Source: Nodosilinea sp. LEGE 06152 (GTDB lineage Bacteria > Cyanobacteriota > Cyanobacteriia > Phormidesmidales > Phormidesmidaceae). Taken from it: a stretch of DNA of 50,008 nucleotides. Below the pieces are notes generated by a model that was given only the letters and a program-made list of their open reading frames with translations, made no database searches and was not told the DNA's origin. The stretch covers positions 123,814 through 173,821 of the forward strand of contig NZ_JADEWR010000003.1 of the NCBI RefSeq assembly GCF_015207525.1, given 5' to 3'. The position numbers and the translations under genes are program-made. Below, piece after piece: positions 1 through 9,183 of the stretch (position 1 is its first letter; the number at the start of each line of letters is the position of its first letter).

Positions 1-983
1 ACGGCCCCTACTCGACTCCAACCCCAGACCCGGCCCGCAACGGCACCCGCAACGGTCGCCGCCGCCCAGCCCAGCCTGATCCCTGGGCTGAAACGGCCAA
101 CCCGACTGGCGACCCGACCGGTGAGTTGGCTGACCCCAGTACCGCTGGCTTTGATCTTCGCGAGGATGGACAGGACGATCTCTCGGTGGCAGAGCGGGTA
201 GCCCAGCTCTCGCCCGAGGGGAAAATGACGGCAGCGGGCGATCGCGAAACCCAGAGCCCTAGATCGGAGCCGCCCCCACGGGGAAAACGGGAAAAGCGCG
301 CGGCGGCGATCGCCGCCGCCGATGCCGCCCTACCCCCAGGCCAACAAGCCTTTCCCGACATAGTAGCCCCGACGCGCGATCGCCGTGCTGCCCCGCGCTG
401 GGGACGACTCGCCCTGGTGGGGGCTGCAGGCATTGTCGGCGTTGGCATTTTGGGCTTTGGCACCATGCGAGCGCTAAGCTGGGTCACGTCGGCCTTTAGC
501 GGGCCTAGAATCTCGGGTCAACCCCTGGCCATTCGCGTTGACCAGCCTGCCTTTGAAATTCCTGAAGCGACGCCCGCCCCCACTGAAATCGGCGTTAACG
601 ATATGGCCGGTCGGGTGATCAACGAATGGCTGGAGATCAAACGGCAGGCGCTGGGCAAAGACTACCAGGGCGATCGCCTTGATGACATTCTGCTAGAGCC
701 GGTGCTGACCCAGTGGACTCGCCGCGCCGATGCCGCCGCCGCCGAAAGCTGGTACTGGGAGTACGAGCACAACGTTGAGGTAGAGTCGGTTACCCCCGAC
801 GACCCGACCGCCGACCAACTCCAGGCGGTGGCCGTTGTATCTGAGAAAGCGCGGCTATTTGAGTTTGGCGTTGAAAATACCAGCGCCGCCTATGACGACA
901 CCCTCAGAATGCAGTACGACCTCGTGCGCCAGGACGGCAAGTGGTTTGTAAAGGGAATGAATAAGCTGGCGGATACAAACTAG
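1..983 (+). CDS. ftn2: Ftn2/ZipN (ARC6-like) cell division protein, C-terminal part
   Basis: The frame is open from the left edge, so the start lies outside the window; the TTG at 126 is not a convincing start. Visible are a Pro/Arg/Gly-rich linker, one transmembrane segment (around 415-480, RLALVGAAGIVGVGILGFG) and a C-terminal domain (about 600-970) that reads like the IMS/DUF4101 domain: a helix with NEWLEIKRQALG, then WYWEYEH, and an end with MQYDLVRQDGKWFV. That order (linker, TM, IMS) is the layout of the Z-ring anchor Ftn2/ZipN, homologue of plastid ARC6, whose J-like N-terminus would be off the window. Another IMS-domain membrane protein is possible because the N-terminus is not visible. 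Confidence 0.65.
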   Translation, partial: GPYSTPTPDPARNGTRNGRRRPAQPDPWAETANPTGDPTGELADPSTAGFDLREDGQDDLSVAERVAQLSPEGKMTAAGDRETQSPRSEPPPRGKREKRAAAIAAADAALPPGQQAFPDIVAPTRDRRAAPRWGRLALVGAAGIVGVGILGFGTMRALSWVTSAFSGPRISGQPLAIRVDQPAFEIPEATPAPTEIGVNDMAGRVINEWLEIKRQALGKDYQGDRLDDILLEPVLTQWTRRADAAAAESWYWEYEHNVEVESVTPDDPTADQLQAVAVVSEKARLFEFGVENTSAAYDDTLRMQYDLVRQDGKWFVKGMNKLADTN

Positions 984-1022
984 GTGGGTGGGTAGTGCGT
1001 GGATGGGTAGGTGGGTAGTTGG
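982..1022 (+). repeat. G-rich tetranucleotide-period repeat (GGGT/AGGT)
   Basis: Directly after the stop codon the sequence breaks into units of four such as AGGT GGGT GGGT, GCGT GGAT GGGT AGGT GGGT. Similar tracts lie at 44853-44907 and, on the other strand, at 49975-50008. No open frame of interest covers it. Confidence 0.8.
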
Positions 1023-1148
1023 TTCCCCTGCCGCTGGATGAATTACCATAGACGCCCACGGTTAAGGCCATTGTTCGGCAATCCCTCCGGACGGGCGGGG
1101 CCTAACTGTGTTTTGATAGAATGCTGTTCGTACTAACCTCAAAGCTGA

Positions 1149-1754
1149 ATGCCAGTCAATAGCCCGCCTGCTCCCCAGCCCCCCCTGGTGCTTGACACCC
1201 TTGCCCATCCAGGGCTGCCCAACGATGAGTGCCCACGTCGGGCGCGCATTCAGCTCGATCTGCTGCTGTTGGCGATCGAAGCGCTCGATCTGGGCGGCGG
1301 CGAGGCCATGCTAGCGATCTCCCGCGAGCTTGCTTTGGAGGGTTTGGTGAAGAACCGAGTGCACCTGTGGCTGCTGCGGGGCACCAACCCCATGCGGCGC
1401 TACAGCCAGCGCCGCCCACTTCAGATTGAAGAGGCTAAGGCTCTAGTAGTCATCATTTGCACCCTGGCACGGCGGCTAACGGTGCTGGTGCGCCAACTTC
1501 TGGTGGGCTATCAGCAGCTGGCCGACAGGCAGCTCTCGCCGGAGCACCACTTTCGCCTGGCCGATTATCTAAGCCGCTTTCGCAGCCACTTTCGGGCTCG
1601 CATGAACCCTCGCCGGGCGGGGGTAATTGCCTACAGCACCGACGAAAAGCTCGACGAGCTAGCGGTGCAGCTTTTGCAACAACTGCTGCTGTGCTCTGGG
1701 GTGCTTGGCCCCCAGCGGCTCTGGAGTAGCCTGTTTGACGGAGAAGTATCATGA
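1149..1754 (+). CDS. DUF3038 domain-containing protein
   Basis: A 201-residue soluble, largely helical protein that matches my recollection of DUF3038, a cyanobacterial family without a known function: an N-terminal segment with RRARIQLDLLLLAIEALDLGG and a middle with LWLLRGTNPMRR. It has no signal peptide or membrane segment. The stop overlaps the start of the next gene (ATGA at 1751-1754), so the two are probably translationally coupled. The partner is a DUF4335 protein, and these two families are often neighbours in cyanobacteria, which suggests a joint role that remains unknown. Confidence 0.8.
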   Translation: MPVNSPPAPQPPLVLDTLAHPGLPNDECPRRARIQLDLLLLAIEALDLGGGEAMLAISRELALEGLVKNRVHLWLLRGTNPMRRYSQRRPLQIEEAKALVVIICTLARRLTVLVRQLLVGYQQLADRQLSPEHHFRLADYLSRFRSHFRARMNPRRAGVIAYSTDEKLDELAVQLLQQLLLCSGVLGPQRLWSSLFDGEVS

Positions 1755-3169
1755 CCGTTCAGCGGCAATACACCCTGCCCCACTGCAATCTGGTTTTGGA
1801 GGGGCTGAGCGCCGACGCCAACGACCCCCTCTCGCCCCTGGCGGTGCTCATGAATGCCGAGTGCCATCTGCCCGGTGCCACCGATGCCACCCTGGCCGGC
1901 GGGCGCGAGTTTTTAGACAGCTTGGTGGCCGCTGTTAGCCGCTACGGGCAGCAGTTGCTCAGCGGCGTGCCCTACCCAGACCGGGCGACGACTCCTCCTA
2001 TTGTAGAAATCAAGCCGGGTGAGAGCACCTACCACCACCTGATTGTGCATCAGCAGCCCCTGGGCGAACCCCTAAGTGACATTAATGCTCAGCCTCCCCT
2101 GGACATTAAGCTCACCACGGTGCAGTTCTACGACCTGATGGAAGCGGTCGATCAGCTTCTGGCCGACACCCAAACCCTGCCTGACCTGACGGCTCGGTTT
2201 CAGGCCGTGTCGCGGCGGCTGGTGCAGCCCACCGAACCGATGGCCAAGCGAGCCGCCCCAGCGGCTCTGGGCGCAGCGACCCTGGTGGCGGCTGGCCTGG
2301 CCCTATTCTTTGTGCCCCCGCCCGAGTTTGAGCCGACTCGCCCCGAATCTGAGTCGGCCCCTCCGGCTGAGTCGAGCACCAATCCTTTAGAGACCGCTCC
2401 CCCCGACGCCGCTGGTGACCCATCCACCGATGACTCCTCTGCTGAACCTGCAGATGACGCAGCAGCGGCAGGGAGTCTAGATCGCCTGGAGACAGCCCCA
2501 GCCATTACTGATGCCGCTACCTTGGCCCTGCTGCAGTCGGATGTGACCCGTCGCCTACAGGAAGCCTGGGCCGATGCCCCGCGCCCCAGTGGCGATCTGG
2601 TTTATCGTATGGTGGTTTCAGAGGACGGCGACGTCTTGGGTTACAAGTACGAAAATGACCTGGCCCTGGCCGAGGTCGACAATACTCCGCTGCCTCAGCT
2701 CACCTTTGTGCCTGTGAATGCAGCGGAGCCAGTGCGTGAGCAGGTAGCCCAGTTTTTGGCCACCTTTACGCCCGCTGGAGAGGTGGTGGTCGAGCCTACC
2801 AATTCCCCTTCTGAGGCAGCGACGGCGACAACCGCAACGGCAGCGACAGAGCTGCCTACCCTGGAGAACAAAATCACCGCTGGCGATCGCATTCGCGCCC
2901 TCAATAGCGCCCTCTATGACGACATTTTGGCTGAGCTAGAGCCGCTGTCGGCCAGCGAAGACCTGCGATATCGGGTGCGTTTGAGCGAGGCGGGCGAGGT
3001 GGTGGGCTACGAGCCAATCAACGCTGCCGCTGGCCTGCTGGTTGAAGAAACGCCGCTGCCCGGTCTGGTCACGGCCCCCGATAGCGATCGCAATCAGGCT
3101 GACTTTCAGGTAGTGTTCACTGAGGGCGGCGTGTTGCAGGTCAGCCCGTGGGATGGCTGGCCCCAGTGA
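1751..3169 (+). CDS. DUF4335 domain-containing protein
   Basis: A 472-residue protein. The first about 160 residues (start MTVQRQYTLPHCNLVLEGL) look like the DUF4335 N-terminal domain. A hydrophobic helix follows at about residues 168-188 (AAPAALGAATLVAAGLALFF), then a Ser/Pro/Glu/Asp-rich linker (about 190-255). The C-terminal half holds two similar modules, each with a segment like LVYRMVVSEDGDVLGYKYEN and LRYRVRLSEAGEVVGYEPIN, so that half is an internal duplication. It is probably anchored in the membrane by the one helix. It is coupled to the DUF3038 gene by a 4-nt overlap. Function unknown. Confidence 0.8.
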   Translation: MTVQRQYTLPHCNLVLEGLSADANDPLSPLAVLMNAECHLPGATDATLAGGREFLDSLVAAVSRYGQQLLSGVPYPDRATTPPIVEIKPGESTYHHLIVHQQPLGEPLSDINAQPPLDIKLTTVQFYDLMEAVDQLLADTQTLPDLTARFQAVSRRLVQPTEPMAKRAAPAALGAATLVAAGLALFFVPPPEFEPTRPESESAPPAESSTNPLETAPPDAAGDPSTDDSSAEPADDAAAAGSLDRLETAPAITDAATLALLQSDVTRRLQEAWADAPRPSGDLVYRMVVSEDGDVLGYKYENDLALAEVDNTPLPQLTFVPVNAAEPVREQVAQFLATFTPAGEVVVEPTNSPSEAATATTATAATELPTLENKITAGDRIRALNSALYDDILAELEPLSASEDLRYRVRLSEAGEVVGYEPINAAAGLLVEETPLPGLVTAPDSDRNQADFQVVFTEGGVLQVSPWDGWPQ

Positions 3170-3230
3170 GCTAGATCCATCTCCGATTTGACTCAGCGCC
3201 GCTAGCCGATGTTTTGAGCCTAACTACACC

Positions 3231-4283
3231 ATGGCCGATTCTCCCGATCTGCCGCCCCCGACCTCAAACAAAACACCGTCGGCGGGAGGTTCTAATCCGG
3301 TTTCCCCAGCGCCGGTTGCACCACTGCCGGTCACCCCGGCTGCAGCAGATTCCGCTACCAGGCCCCGATCGGGTTTGGGGTCTGGGCTACACGCTCTGTG
3401 GACTTTGGTGGTGCGCCTACTCATGCTGGGGGTCGGAGTTAGCTTTGGTTGGATAGTCGGCATGCTGGTGGCTCAGACGTTTCCGGCCCGTAGCGCAGAG
3501 CCGCCGCTGACGGAAGTAGCCCTGCGCCACAGCAGTCAAACCCTGCGCAAACTGCAGCAGCTGCCCCAGTGGTGGCGGGGTGACAGGGTCGTGGGGCTAG
3601 CCGCTGAAGATTCTGGGTCAGACGCTACTGCCGCCGAACGGCCGCCCGTGAACGATCGCGATCGCATCGCGACAGACCTCAACACCCTGAGCCAGGACAT
3701 ATCTAACCTCAACACCCGCCTGAAAGCACTGGAAACCACTCTAGACTTGCCTTCTACCGGCGGCATTGAAGCTCGTTTTCAGCGCCTTGATCAACGCCTC
3801 AACGCTGACAACGCGGCGGCTGAGGCCCCGGCAGCGCCACCTGCGACCGAACCACCGACCGCTGCCGAGCCACCGCCCCCTGCCGCTGAGCCTGTGGCCC
3901 TAACGCCTTACCAGGAGCCGCGCTTTCCCCTAGTGCGCGATCGCGTGGTGTTGCCCAGCGCCCTGCTGTTTGAGCCGGGCAGCAGCATTCTCACCGCCCC
4001 CGGCCAGCAGCTACTCGATGCGATTGTGTCTGACCTGAGTCGCTATGGTGCCGCCACTCTGCTGGTGGGCAGCCATACCGGCGCTACCGCCCCTGAACCC
4101 GCCAGTCAGCTGACCCTGCAGCAGTCTCTGGCAGTGCAGCAGCATCTGGCCCCGCAGCTAGAGGGCAACGGCAGCCGCTGGGTAGCGGTGGGCTACGGCA
4201 GCACCCGTCCGCTGGCCACCACTACCAGCGCTGACCAGTCGCGCAACCAGCGAGTCGAAATTGGCATTGTCCCCAGTAGATAA
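3231..4283 (+). CDS. OmpA/MotB-domain membrane protein
   Basis: A 350-residue protein with a Pro-rich N-terminus, one transmembrane helix (about 56-81), a short coiled-coil-like stretch (about 150-190, ISNLNTRLKALETTL) and a Pro/Ala linker. The C-terminal domain (about 240-350) has OmpA-like features: LLFEPGSSILTAPGQQLLDAI, then LVGSHTGA and a final SRNQRVEI, the region that in this family contacts peptidoglycan. This suggests a wall-binding envelope protein anchored in the inner membrane. The usual TD..G motif is altered to SHTGA, so binding may differ. It ends 19 nt before fmt. Confidence 0.75.
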   Translation: MADSPDLPPPTSNKTPSAGGSNPVSPAPVAPLPVTPAAADSATRPRSGLGSGLHALWTLVVRLLMLGVGVSFGWIVGMLVAQTFPARSAEPPLTEVALRHSSQTLRKLQQLPQWWRGDRVVGLAAEDSGSDATAAERPPVNDRDRIATDLNTLSQDISNLNTRLKALETTLDLPSTGGIEARFQRLDQRLNADNAAAEAPAAPPATEPPTAAEPPPPAAEPVALTPYQEPRFPLVRDRVVLPSALLFEPGSSILTAPGQQLLDAIVSDLSRYGAATLLVGSHTGATAPEPASQLTLQQSLAVQQHLAPQLEGNGSRWVAVGYGSTRPLATTTSADQSRNQRVEIGIVPSR

Positions 4284-4302
4284 GTTGCCCGGTAGATAAC
4301 CT

Positions 4303-5304
4303 ATGCGCCTTGTGTTTTTTGGTACACCTCAGTTTGCGGTGCCCAGCCTCCAGCGACTGCTGGCCGAGCCGGGCTTTGAGGTGGCTGCCGTGGTCACCCA
4401 GCCCGATCGCCGTCGAGGCCGGGGCAAGCAGGTCGATGCCTCCCCCGTAAAGCAGGCGGCCGGCGATCGGCCCGTGCTGCAGCCCAACCGAATTAAAAAA
4501 GACGAGGCTACCCTCACCGCCCTGGAGGCGATCGGGGCCGATGCTTTTGTGGTGGTGGCCTACGGGCAGCTGCTCTCGGCGCGCATTCTCGATATGCCTC
4601 GCCTCGGCTGCATCAACGGCCACGGCTCGCTGCTGCCCGCCTATCGCGGAGCGGCCCCCATTCAGTGGTGTATTGTCAACGGCGATCGCGCCACCGGCAT
4701 GACCACCATGCAAATGAACCTGGGCATGGATACCGGCGATATGCTGCTCAAGTCGCACCTGCCCATTGGCCTGCTAGACACCGCCGGGGAGGTGGCGGCG
4801 ACCCTGGCGCAGCAGTGCGCCGACCTGCTGGTAGAGACCCTGCACGGTCTGCAGGCCGGTACCCTCAAACCAGAACCGCAAAATGATGCCCAGGCCACCT
4901 ACGCGCCGCTGATTCAAAAAAAAGATTTTGAACTGGACTGGGGAAAAGCGGCGATCGCGCTCCACAACCAGGTGCGCGGCTTTTACCCCAACTGCGTCAC
5001 GACGCTGCGGGGGCAGCCGCTCAAGGTAATGGCCACCGCACCGCTGGACGAACCCTACTGGGCAGAGCTGCCCTCGGAGCTAGTGGCCCTGCGGGATGCC
5101 GTAGCAGGCATTGCCGCTGAAGCCGCCCAGCAGAGTTCTCCTCCCGGCACCATTGTGAGCCTGCTCAAGAGCCAGGGCCCCGTGGTACAGACCGGCGACG
5201 GGCTGCTGCTGCTGCGCCAGGTTAAGCCCAGCGGCAAGCAGGCCCAAGCGGGGGCCGATTTTGTCAACGGCAGCCGACTGCAGGTAGAAGAATTGCTTGG
5301 CTAG
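4303..5304 (+). CDS. fmt: Methionyl-tRNA formyltransferase
   Basis: Formylates Met-tRNA(fMet) with 10-formyltetrahydrofolate for translation initiation. The 333 residues match the usual size. The start [16 protein letters not shown] is typical. The catalytic trio is visible as N105, H107 ([19 protein letters not shown]) and D143 (MDTGD). The C-terminal tRNA-binding domain begins at about residue 205. The matching deformylase gene def is in the same window at 43.0 kb but not adjacent. Confidence 0.97.
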   Translation: MRLVFFGTPQFAVPSLQRLLAEPGFEVAAVVTQPDRRRGRGKQVDASPVKQAAGDRPVLQPNRIKKDEATLTALEAIGADAFVVVAYGQLLSARILDMPRLGCINGHGSLLPAYRGAAPIQWCIVNGDRATGMTTMQMNLGMDTGDMLLKSHLPIGLLDTAGEVAATLAQQCADLLVETLHGLQAGTLKPEPQNDAQATYAPLIQKKDFELDWGKAAIALHNQVRGFYPNCVTTLRGQPLKVMATAPLDEPYWAELPSELVALRDAVAGIAAEAAQQSSPPGTIVSLLKSQGPVVQTGDGLLLLRQVKPSGKQAQAGADFVNGSRLQVEELLG

Positions 5305-5375
5305 GAGCCAGCTACGAATTCAGTTGGTAAGCTGGGGTAGTTTGGTCAATCCTTCCGCAGAGAGAACTTCCAGCG

Positions 5376-6194
5376 ATGAAAGCAGAGCCTTCAGCGACTG
5401 CGGCAACCTACGGTCCGGTGCCAGAATATTTGCAAAATCGCCGCGATGTAGTGTTTTTAGTGCTGTCGGGGCTATTTCTTGGCACCCTGGGCATGCTCAA
5501 CATTCTCGGCATCAGCCGGTTTGTCAACGTGTTTACCTGGGGCAGTTTTGCCGTCACGGTCGCGGTAGGGGTGCTGCCCTACCCGCTGACCTTTCTCTGC
5601 ACCGACCTGATCTCAGAACTCTACGGCAAGCAAAAGGCCAACCAGGTCGTGTGGGTAGGGCTACTGCTCAACGCCTGGGTGCTCTTTATCGTTTGGGTGG
5701 GCGGTCTGTTGCCGGGGTTTGAAACCCTTGACCCCGCCACTGGCGAAATTGCCCGAGACGCCGCTGGGCGACTGCCAGTATTTTTTGAAATTCGCAACCT
5801 CACCTTTGGGGCTGTAACCGCCTCAATGCTGGCCTACATGGCGGCTCAGTTTGTCGATGTCTACCTGTTTCACTTTTGGAAAGAGTTGACCAACGGCAAG
5901 CACCTGTGGCTGCGCAACAACGGCTCGACCCTAATTAGCCAGCTGGTCGATACCACCGCCGTTGTGCTAATTACCCACTTTTTGGCCGGGGCGCTGCCCA
6001 TCGAGGCGGGGCAGGAACTGTGGCCCCAGCTAATTCGCTTTATTGGCTATGGCTATGTGTTTAAGCTAGTGGCGGCCCTGCTCGATACGGGGCCGTTTTA
6101 CCTCTGCGTGTTTTGGCTGTCGAGCTATCTGGGGCTAGAGTCGCCTGTCCCAAAGCCGAAGCGCCCTCGCCTGGGCAGCCGAGGGCAAACCTAA
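5376..6194 (+). CDS. Queuosine precursor transporter (YhhQ/DUF165 family)
   Basis: A 272-residue integral membrane protein with about six helices. It carries the family signature around residues 50-90: a membrane helix with GSFAVTVAVGVLPYPLTFLC followed by TDLISELYGK. The family imports queuosine precursors (preQ0/preQ1) for modification of tRNA anticodon position 34. The loop at about 105-130 is longer than in short homologues. It starts 71 nt after fmt, so co-transcription is possible. Confidence 0.88.
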   Translation: MKAEPSATAATYGPVPEYLQNRRDVVFLVLSGLFLGTLGMLNILGISRFVNVFTWGSFAVTVAVGVLPYPLTFLCTDLISELYGKQKANQVVWVGLLLNAWVLFIVWVGGLLPGFETLDPATGEIARDAAGRLPVFFEIRNLTFGAVTASMLAYMAAQFVDVYLFHFWKELTNGKHLWLRNNGSTLISQLVDTTAVVLITHFLAGALPIEAGQELWPQLIRFIGYGYVFKLVAALLDTGPFYLCVFWLSSYLGLESPVPKPKRPRLGSRGQT

Positions 6195-6248
6195 CCGATC
6201 GCTGAGCGTTGGCTGAACACAGGCATGAATCAAAAATTAGCTGAGTCG

Positions 6249-7040
6249 TTAGTTTACCAGCGCTACCGAGTCACCTACTTTGACTGTACCTTCAACCAGT
6301 ACGGCTCCATATACCCCTGCGTAGCCCTCGTGCGCTTGGGCAACGTGTTTGATAATTTTAGGGTTGGCCTCTGATGTATCTGGGTCTAAGGTGATGACTT
6401 TACATCTGGGGTCACGCTCTAGAACGCTGATCTCCAGGCGATCGCCTATCTTCAAGCGACGGCCAACCAGGTCTTGCTCATAGAGGGGTGGTTTTTCGTC
6501 ATTCCAGGTGACGTAAAAGTTAGCTCTAAACCGGCGCTTGTCAATGTCCATCTCTAGCTCTTCGCTGAGCTGATCGCAGGTTTGCCGCGAGAAAAGGGAA
6601 AGCGGACGACAGTCATACTGGCTTCTTTGAGTAAAGTGGAGCGTCAAACCATCACTCTGGGTTACTGTTTTCAGGTGGGCCATAAACGCCTCACTGCTCA
6701 GGTCGAAAATCTGCCCGTCCGGGGTTGCGACCTCAACCGCAAACTGTTCTGCATCAGGATAGAGAGGATTGATTCCAGGCCCTAAACGCTGCGCGGCTTC
6801 CAGTTGTTCAGGCTTGAGCGTAACGCTGTGGTGCTTATATCGCGGTTTGTACTGCAATAAATCTTCCTGCTCGCGAGCCGTGTGCCAGGGAAAAGCTGGG
6901 TTGCCTTTGTCGTTAATCAACCCGTAGAGGCGATCGCCCATCACCCCGGCAAAGGCCACAAATACTTCGTCGAGCTGTTCACCGCCCATGCTTTTGACGG
7001 GGTAGCGCCAAAGGCTCTCGATCACGCCTACTGCAGTCAT
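6249..7040 (-). CDS. MOSC domain-containing protein
   Basis: About 263 residues from the ATG at 7040; an in-frame start at 7073 adds 11 unlikely residues. The N-terminus GVIESLWRYPVKSMGGEQL is the MOSC N-terminal beta-barrel signature. The MOSC domain follows with CRPLSLFS, RRFRANFYV, and CKVITLDPDT, which contains the conserved Cys of this superfamily. MOSC proteins bind sulfur or molybdenum-cofactor species; the substrate cannot be deduced. Convergent with the preceding transporter gene. Confidence 0.87.
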   Translation of the reverse strand: MTAVGVIESLWRYPVKSMGGEQLDEVFVAFAGVMGDRLYGLINDKGNPAFPWHTAREQEDLLQYKPRYKHHSVTLKPEQLEAAQRLGPGINPLYPDAEQFAVEVATPDGQIFDLSSEAFMAHLKTVTQSDGLTLHFTQRSQYDCRPLSLFSRQTCDQLSEELEMDIDKRRFRANFYVTWNDEKPPLYEQDLVGRRLKIGDRLEISVLERDPRCKVITLDPDTSEANPKIIKHVAQAHEGYAGVYGAVLVEGTVKVGDSVALVN

Positions 7041-7124
7041 GCCATTGCTCCCACTGGTGCCCCCATTCAACACAATCGCTCCTGGTGATGGCGTGTTGTG
7101 GGTTACGTTTAAGTCAATTAAACA

Positions 7125-7574
7125 TCATTGAGACTCAGCGGGTGCTACCTGGGCTTGCTCACAGACAAATCTCAGGACGGCGGCGGCGCTACTGCCAGAC
7201 TGCGGTTGCGACAACGGCCCCGCATCGCCATAGTTGATACGCCGAATCACCTGTTGATCCTGGTCGCGGGCAATAATTTGTCTGAGCCGGGCAACACTGC
7301 CCACACAGTCGACCGAGCGATACAGCGTGGCACCGTAGACCGGGCGTTCTAGCTCAACGCCAATAAAGGCGTTGTTCGGCTGCGGAAAATCGCGATGTTC
7401 CCAATACCAAACCGCTCCATCGCGCAGTTCAATGGAGTTGCGCTCTACCAAAAAGCGATCGCCCACCGCATTGCGCCTAATCTCAACCCAATCCACCTCG
7501 GTAGATTGAGCCAGCGCGCTAGACGCGCCAACGGCAGACATAACGGCGACTAAACTGACCAGCAAAGGTTTCAT
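7125..7574 (-). CDS. Exported protein, surface-adhesin E-like
   Basis: A 149-residue protein with a clear signal peptide (MKPLLVSLVAVMSAVGASSALA, cleavage after ALA). The mature part has VDWVEIRRNAVGDRFLVERNSI and VDC...FVC cysteines, resembling the small surface-adhesin E-like family common in cyanobacteria. It starts 3 nt after the stop of the upstream TPR-protein gene, so the two form an operon. Role in the periplasm or cell surface unknown. Confidence 0.65.
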   Translation of the reverse strand: MKPLLVSLVAVMSAVGASSALAQSTEVDWVEIRRNAVGDRFLVERNSIELRDGAVWYWEHRDFPQPNNAFIGVELERPVYGATLYRSVDCVGSVARLRQIIARDQDQQVIRRINYGDAGPLSQPQSGSSAAAVLRFVCEQAQVAPAESQ

Positions 7575-7577
7575 AGG

Positions 7578-8324
7578 CTACTGAGAATTGGGTTGAGACT
7601 GACTGCCAGACGCATCTTCAGACGTGCCCGTGCGGTACTGCTCAACGTTTTGGATGGCCTGCTGAGCGTAGGTATTGTTGGGGCGTTCGTCTAAGGCCCG
7701 CTGAAAATAGAGCAGCGCAGTCTCATAGTCGCGCTGTTGGGTTGCCTCATACCCAGCCGCCATGTAGCGATCGAACTCCGATGACTGGGGCGGTTGCTGC
7801 GCAGGCGGAGCGGCTTGAGACGGAGCGGTTTGAGACGGAGCCGCTGCTGTCGCGGTTCCCTGCTGCGCGTAGGCATCTGCGACTTTTTGAACGTAATCTG
7901 CAATTTCAGCACTGTTGTATTGAGACGAGTCGCCCCGCATCCACCAGGCCGCAGACCTGCGCACCGCCAGCATCTCATTGTTGCCGCTAGCGCCATACTC
8001 ATCCTGCAGTACATCCCGCATCACACAGATCACCACCGAGCGGGCAACGTCTGGGCTAGCCTCAAACTCAGTCGGTGAAAGCTCTCGACCAAGGCACGAC
8101 CTCGACCACCGGGGAATGTTTGCAGGCATGATCTGCCAGTCGCTGTAGAGCCCGTCATCGGTGCGGCCCGTCTGCGGTGCGGCCTGACGCAGCGCCTCGA
8201 CCAGGGCCGCAACTTGAGCATCTGAAACTTGTGACTCCTGGGCCTGGGCGGGTAGCGCTCCCACCGCCAGGGCAACACCAAGGCCAACGATTAGTTTGCC
8301 GATGGGTCCTCGCATAGCTATCAT
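7578..8324 (-). CDS. Exported protein with C-terminal TPR motif
   Basis: About 248 residues from the ATG at 8324 (a TTG at 8333 and an ATG at 8315 are alternatives). Signal peptide (IGKLIVGLGVALAVGALPAQA), a globular region with two Cys (RSCLGRE and VICVMRDVL), a Gln/Pro/Ala linker with short repeats (SQTAPSQAAPPAQQPPQ), and one to two tetratricopeptide-like helices near the end (YETALLYFQRALDERPNN). The end is Ser/Gln-rich. Probably periplasmic; cotranscribed with the adhesin-E-like gene 3 nt downstream. Confidence 0.75.
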   Translation of the reverse strand: MIAMRGPIGKLIVGLGVALAVGALPAQAQESQVSDAQVAALVEALRQAAPQTGRTDDGLYSDWQIMPANIPRWSRSCLGRELSPTEFEASPDVARSVVICVMRDVLQDEYGASGNNEMLAVRRSAAWWMRGDSSQYNSAEIADYVQKVADAYAQQGTATAAAPSQTAPSQAAPPAQQPPQSSEFDRYMAAGYEATQQRDYETALLYFQRALDERPNNTYAQQAIQNVEQYRTGTSEDASGSQSQPNSQ

Positions 8325-8453
8325 CGATCCCAAAATAGCTCTCAGATCGAGATTTTACAGCGATTACCCGAGGCCCGCCATTGACCGTTCGTTAGTTGTT
8401 TTTTATACCAAAATCTGATGGCGTTTAGCGGGTGCCTGTAGCTATGTAGTCAT

Positions 8454-8482
8454 GAGCCCGCAGTTTTTGAGGCCGCGGGCTC
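8454..8482. repeat. Inverted repeat / hairpin
   Basis: Perfect 8-bp arms GAGCCCGC (8454-8461) and GCGGGCTC (8475-8482). It lies downstream of the small gene at 8527 on the minus strand. No T-run follows on either strand, so a terminator role is not supported. Confidence 0.5.
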
Positions 8483-8526
8483 GCGGAGGTTGGAGGCTTG
8501 AAAAGACATTAAAGCGCCGTCCCAGA

Positions 8527-8727
8527 CTACTCTTTGTGGCCCAGGCTTTGCCAAAGCACCGCTTCGCTGGGCATAACAGTCCCCTGGGAGGAGGTTTCAG
8601 CCTGCCCGATCGCAACCAGGGTAGTGGCGGCACCGACAAAAATAGCAGCGGCAAAAACAGCGGCGACGGTAGCCAGCAGCTCTAGGCGGTGAAGGGCGAT
8701 CGCGGCACCAGGGGATTGAAGTTTCAT
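8527..8727 (-). CDS. Possible small membrane protein
   Basis: 66 residues with one strong hydrophobic helix (ELLATVAAVFAAAIFVGAATTLV) and a short polar tail. The ATG at 8727 is the only start (an in-frame stop sits 9 nt upstream). A good Shine-Dalgarno sequence (AGGAGG) is present but about 20 nt away, which weakens the call. Not recognised as any family. Confidence 0.4.
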   Translation of the reverse strand: MKLQSPGAAIALHRLELLATVAAVFAAAIFVGAATTLVAIGQAETSSQGTVMPSEAVLWQSLGHKE

Positions 8728-9183
8728 GGAGGGTTAGGGTGAAATAGCCTCCTTCCATTCTACTCATTCTGTAGCATGAGATACAGAAATCTTCCAAAGA
8801 CTTAAAATTCCTCTGCTTTTCGCCATGGCAATGTTGCAGGAAGCGCATCACCATGACGCATAAAAACCATAGAGAAAAAACTTTTGTAAGCACGTACACA
8901 AAGCACTCGGGTCGCCACCCGTAAGCTTGACCCGTAGATAGAGCTTATTTGCAGTTCATGCCTTTTGAATGCGACATAAGCTGTCCCGTTAGGGTTTAGC
9001 GGCATCAAAATTTTCGTTGAGTTGAATTCGGCTGACTGGCCTTTTCATCTATAGCAAGCTTGTTTTTATAGGTTTTGAGTCGTTAAAGCTGAGCTACCGA
9101 AGGGGGCGCACCGTCGTCGCCTCGGATTTTGGCGAAGCTGTACACCTCTTTCAAAGTTTTGGGTTTATTTGGAGTTGATGACT
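8728..9183. other. Gene-free region upstream of nrtP
   Basis: About 450 bp, more AT-rich than its surroundings, with no convincing ORF. It should hold the nrtP promoter. The palindrome TGTA-N6-TACA lies at 8885-8898; an NtcA site would need N8 between GTA and TAC, and none was found by eye. GGAG at 9171-9174 lies 9 nt before the ATG at 9184 and decides that start. Confidence 0.5.

Noticed and set aside
8885..8898. Palindrome TGTA-N6-TACA upstream of nrtP as an NtcA site
   Set aside because: NtcA needs GTA-N8-TAC; the spacer here is six bases, and it is about 290 bp from the start codon.
8802..9008. 68-codon minus-strand ORF upstream of nrtP
   Set aside because: No coding signature and AT-rich intergenic composition.
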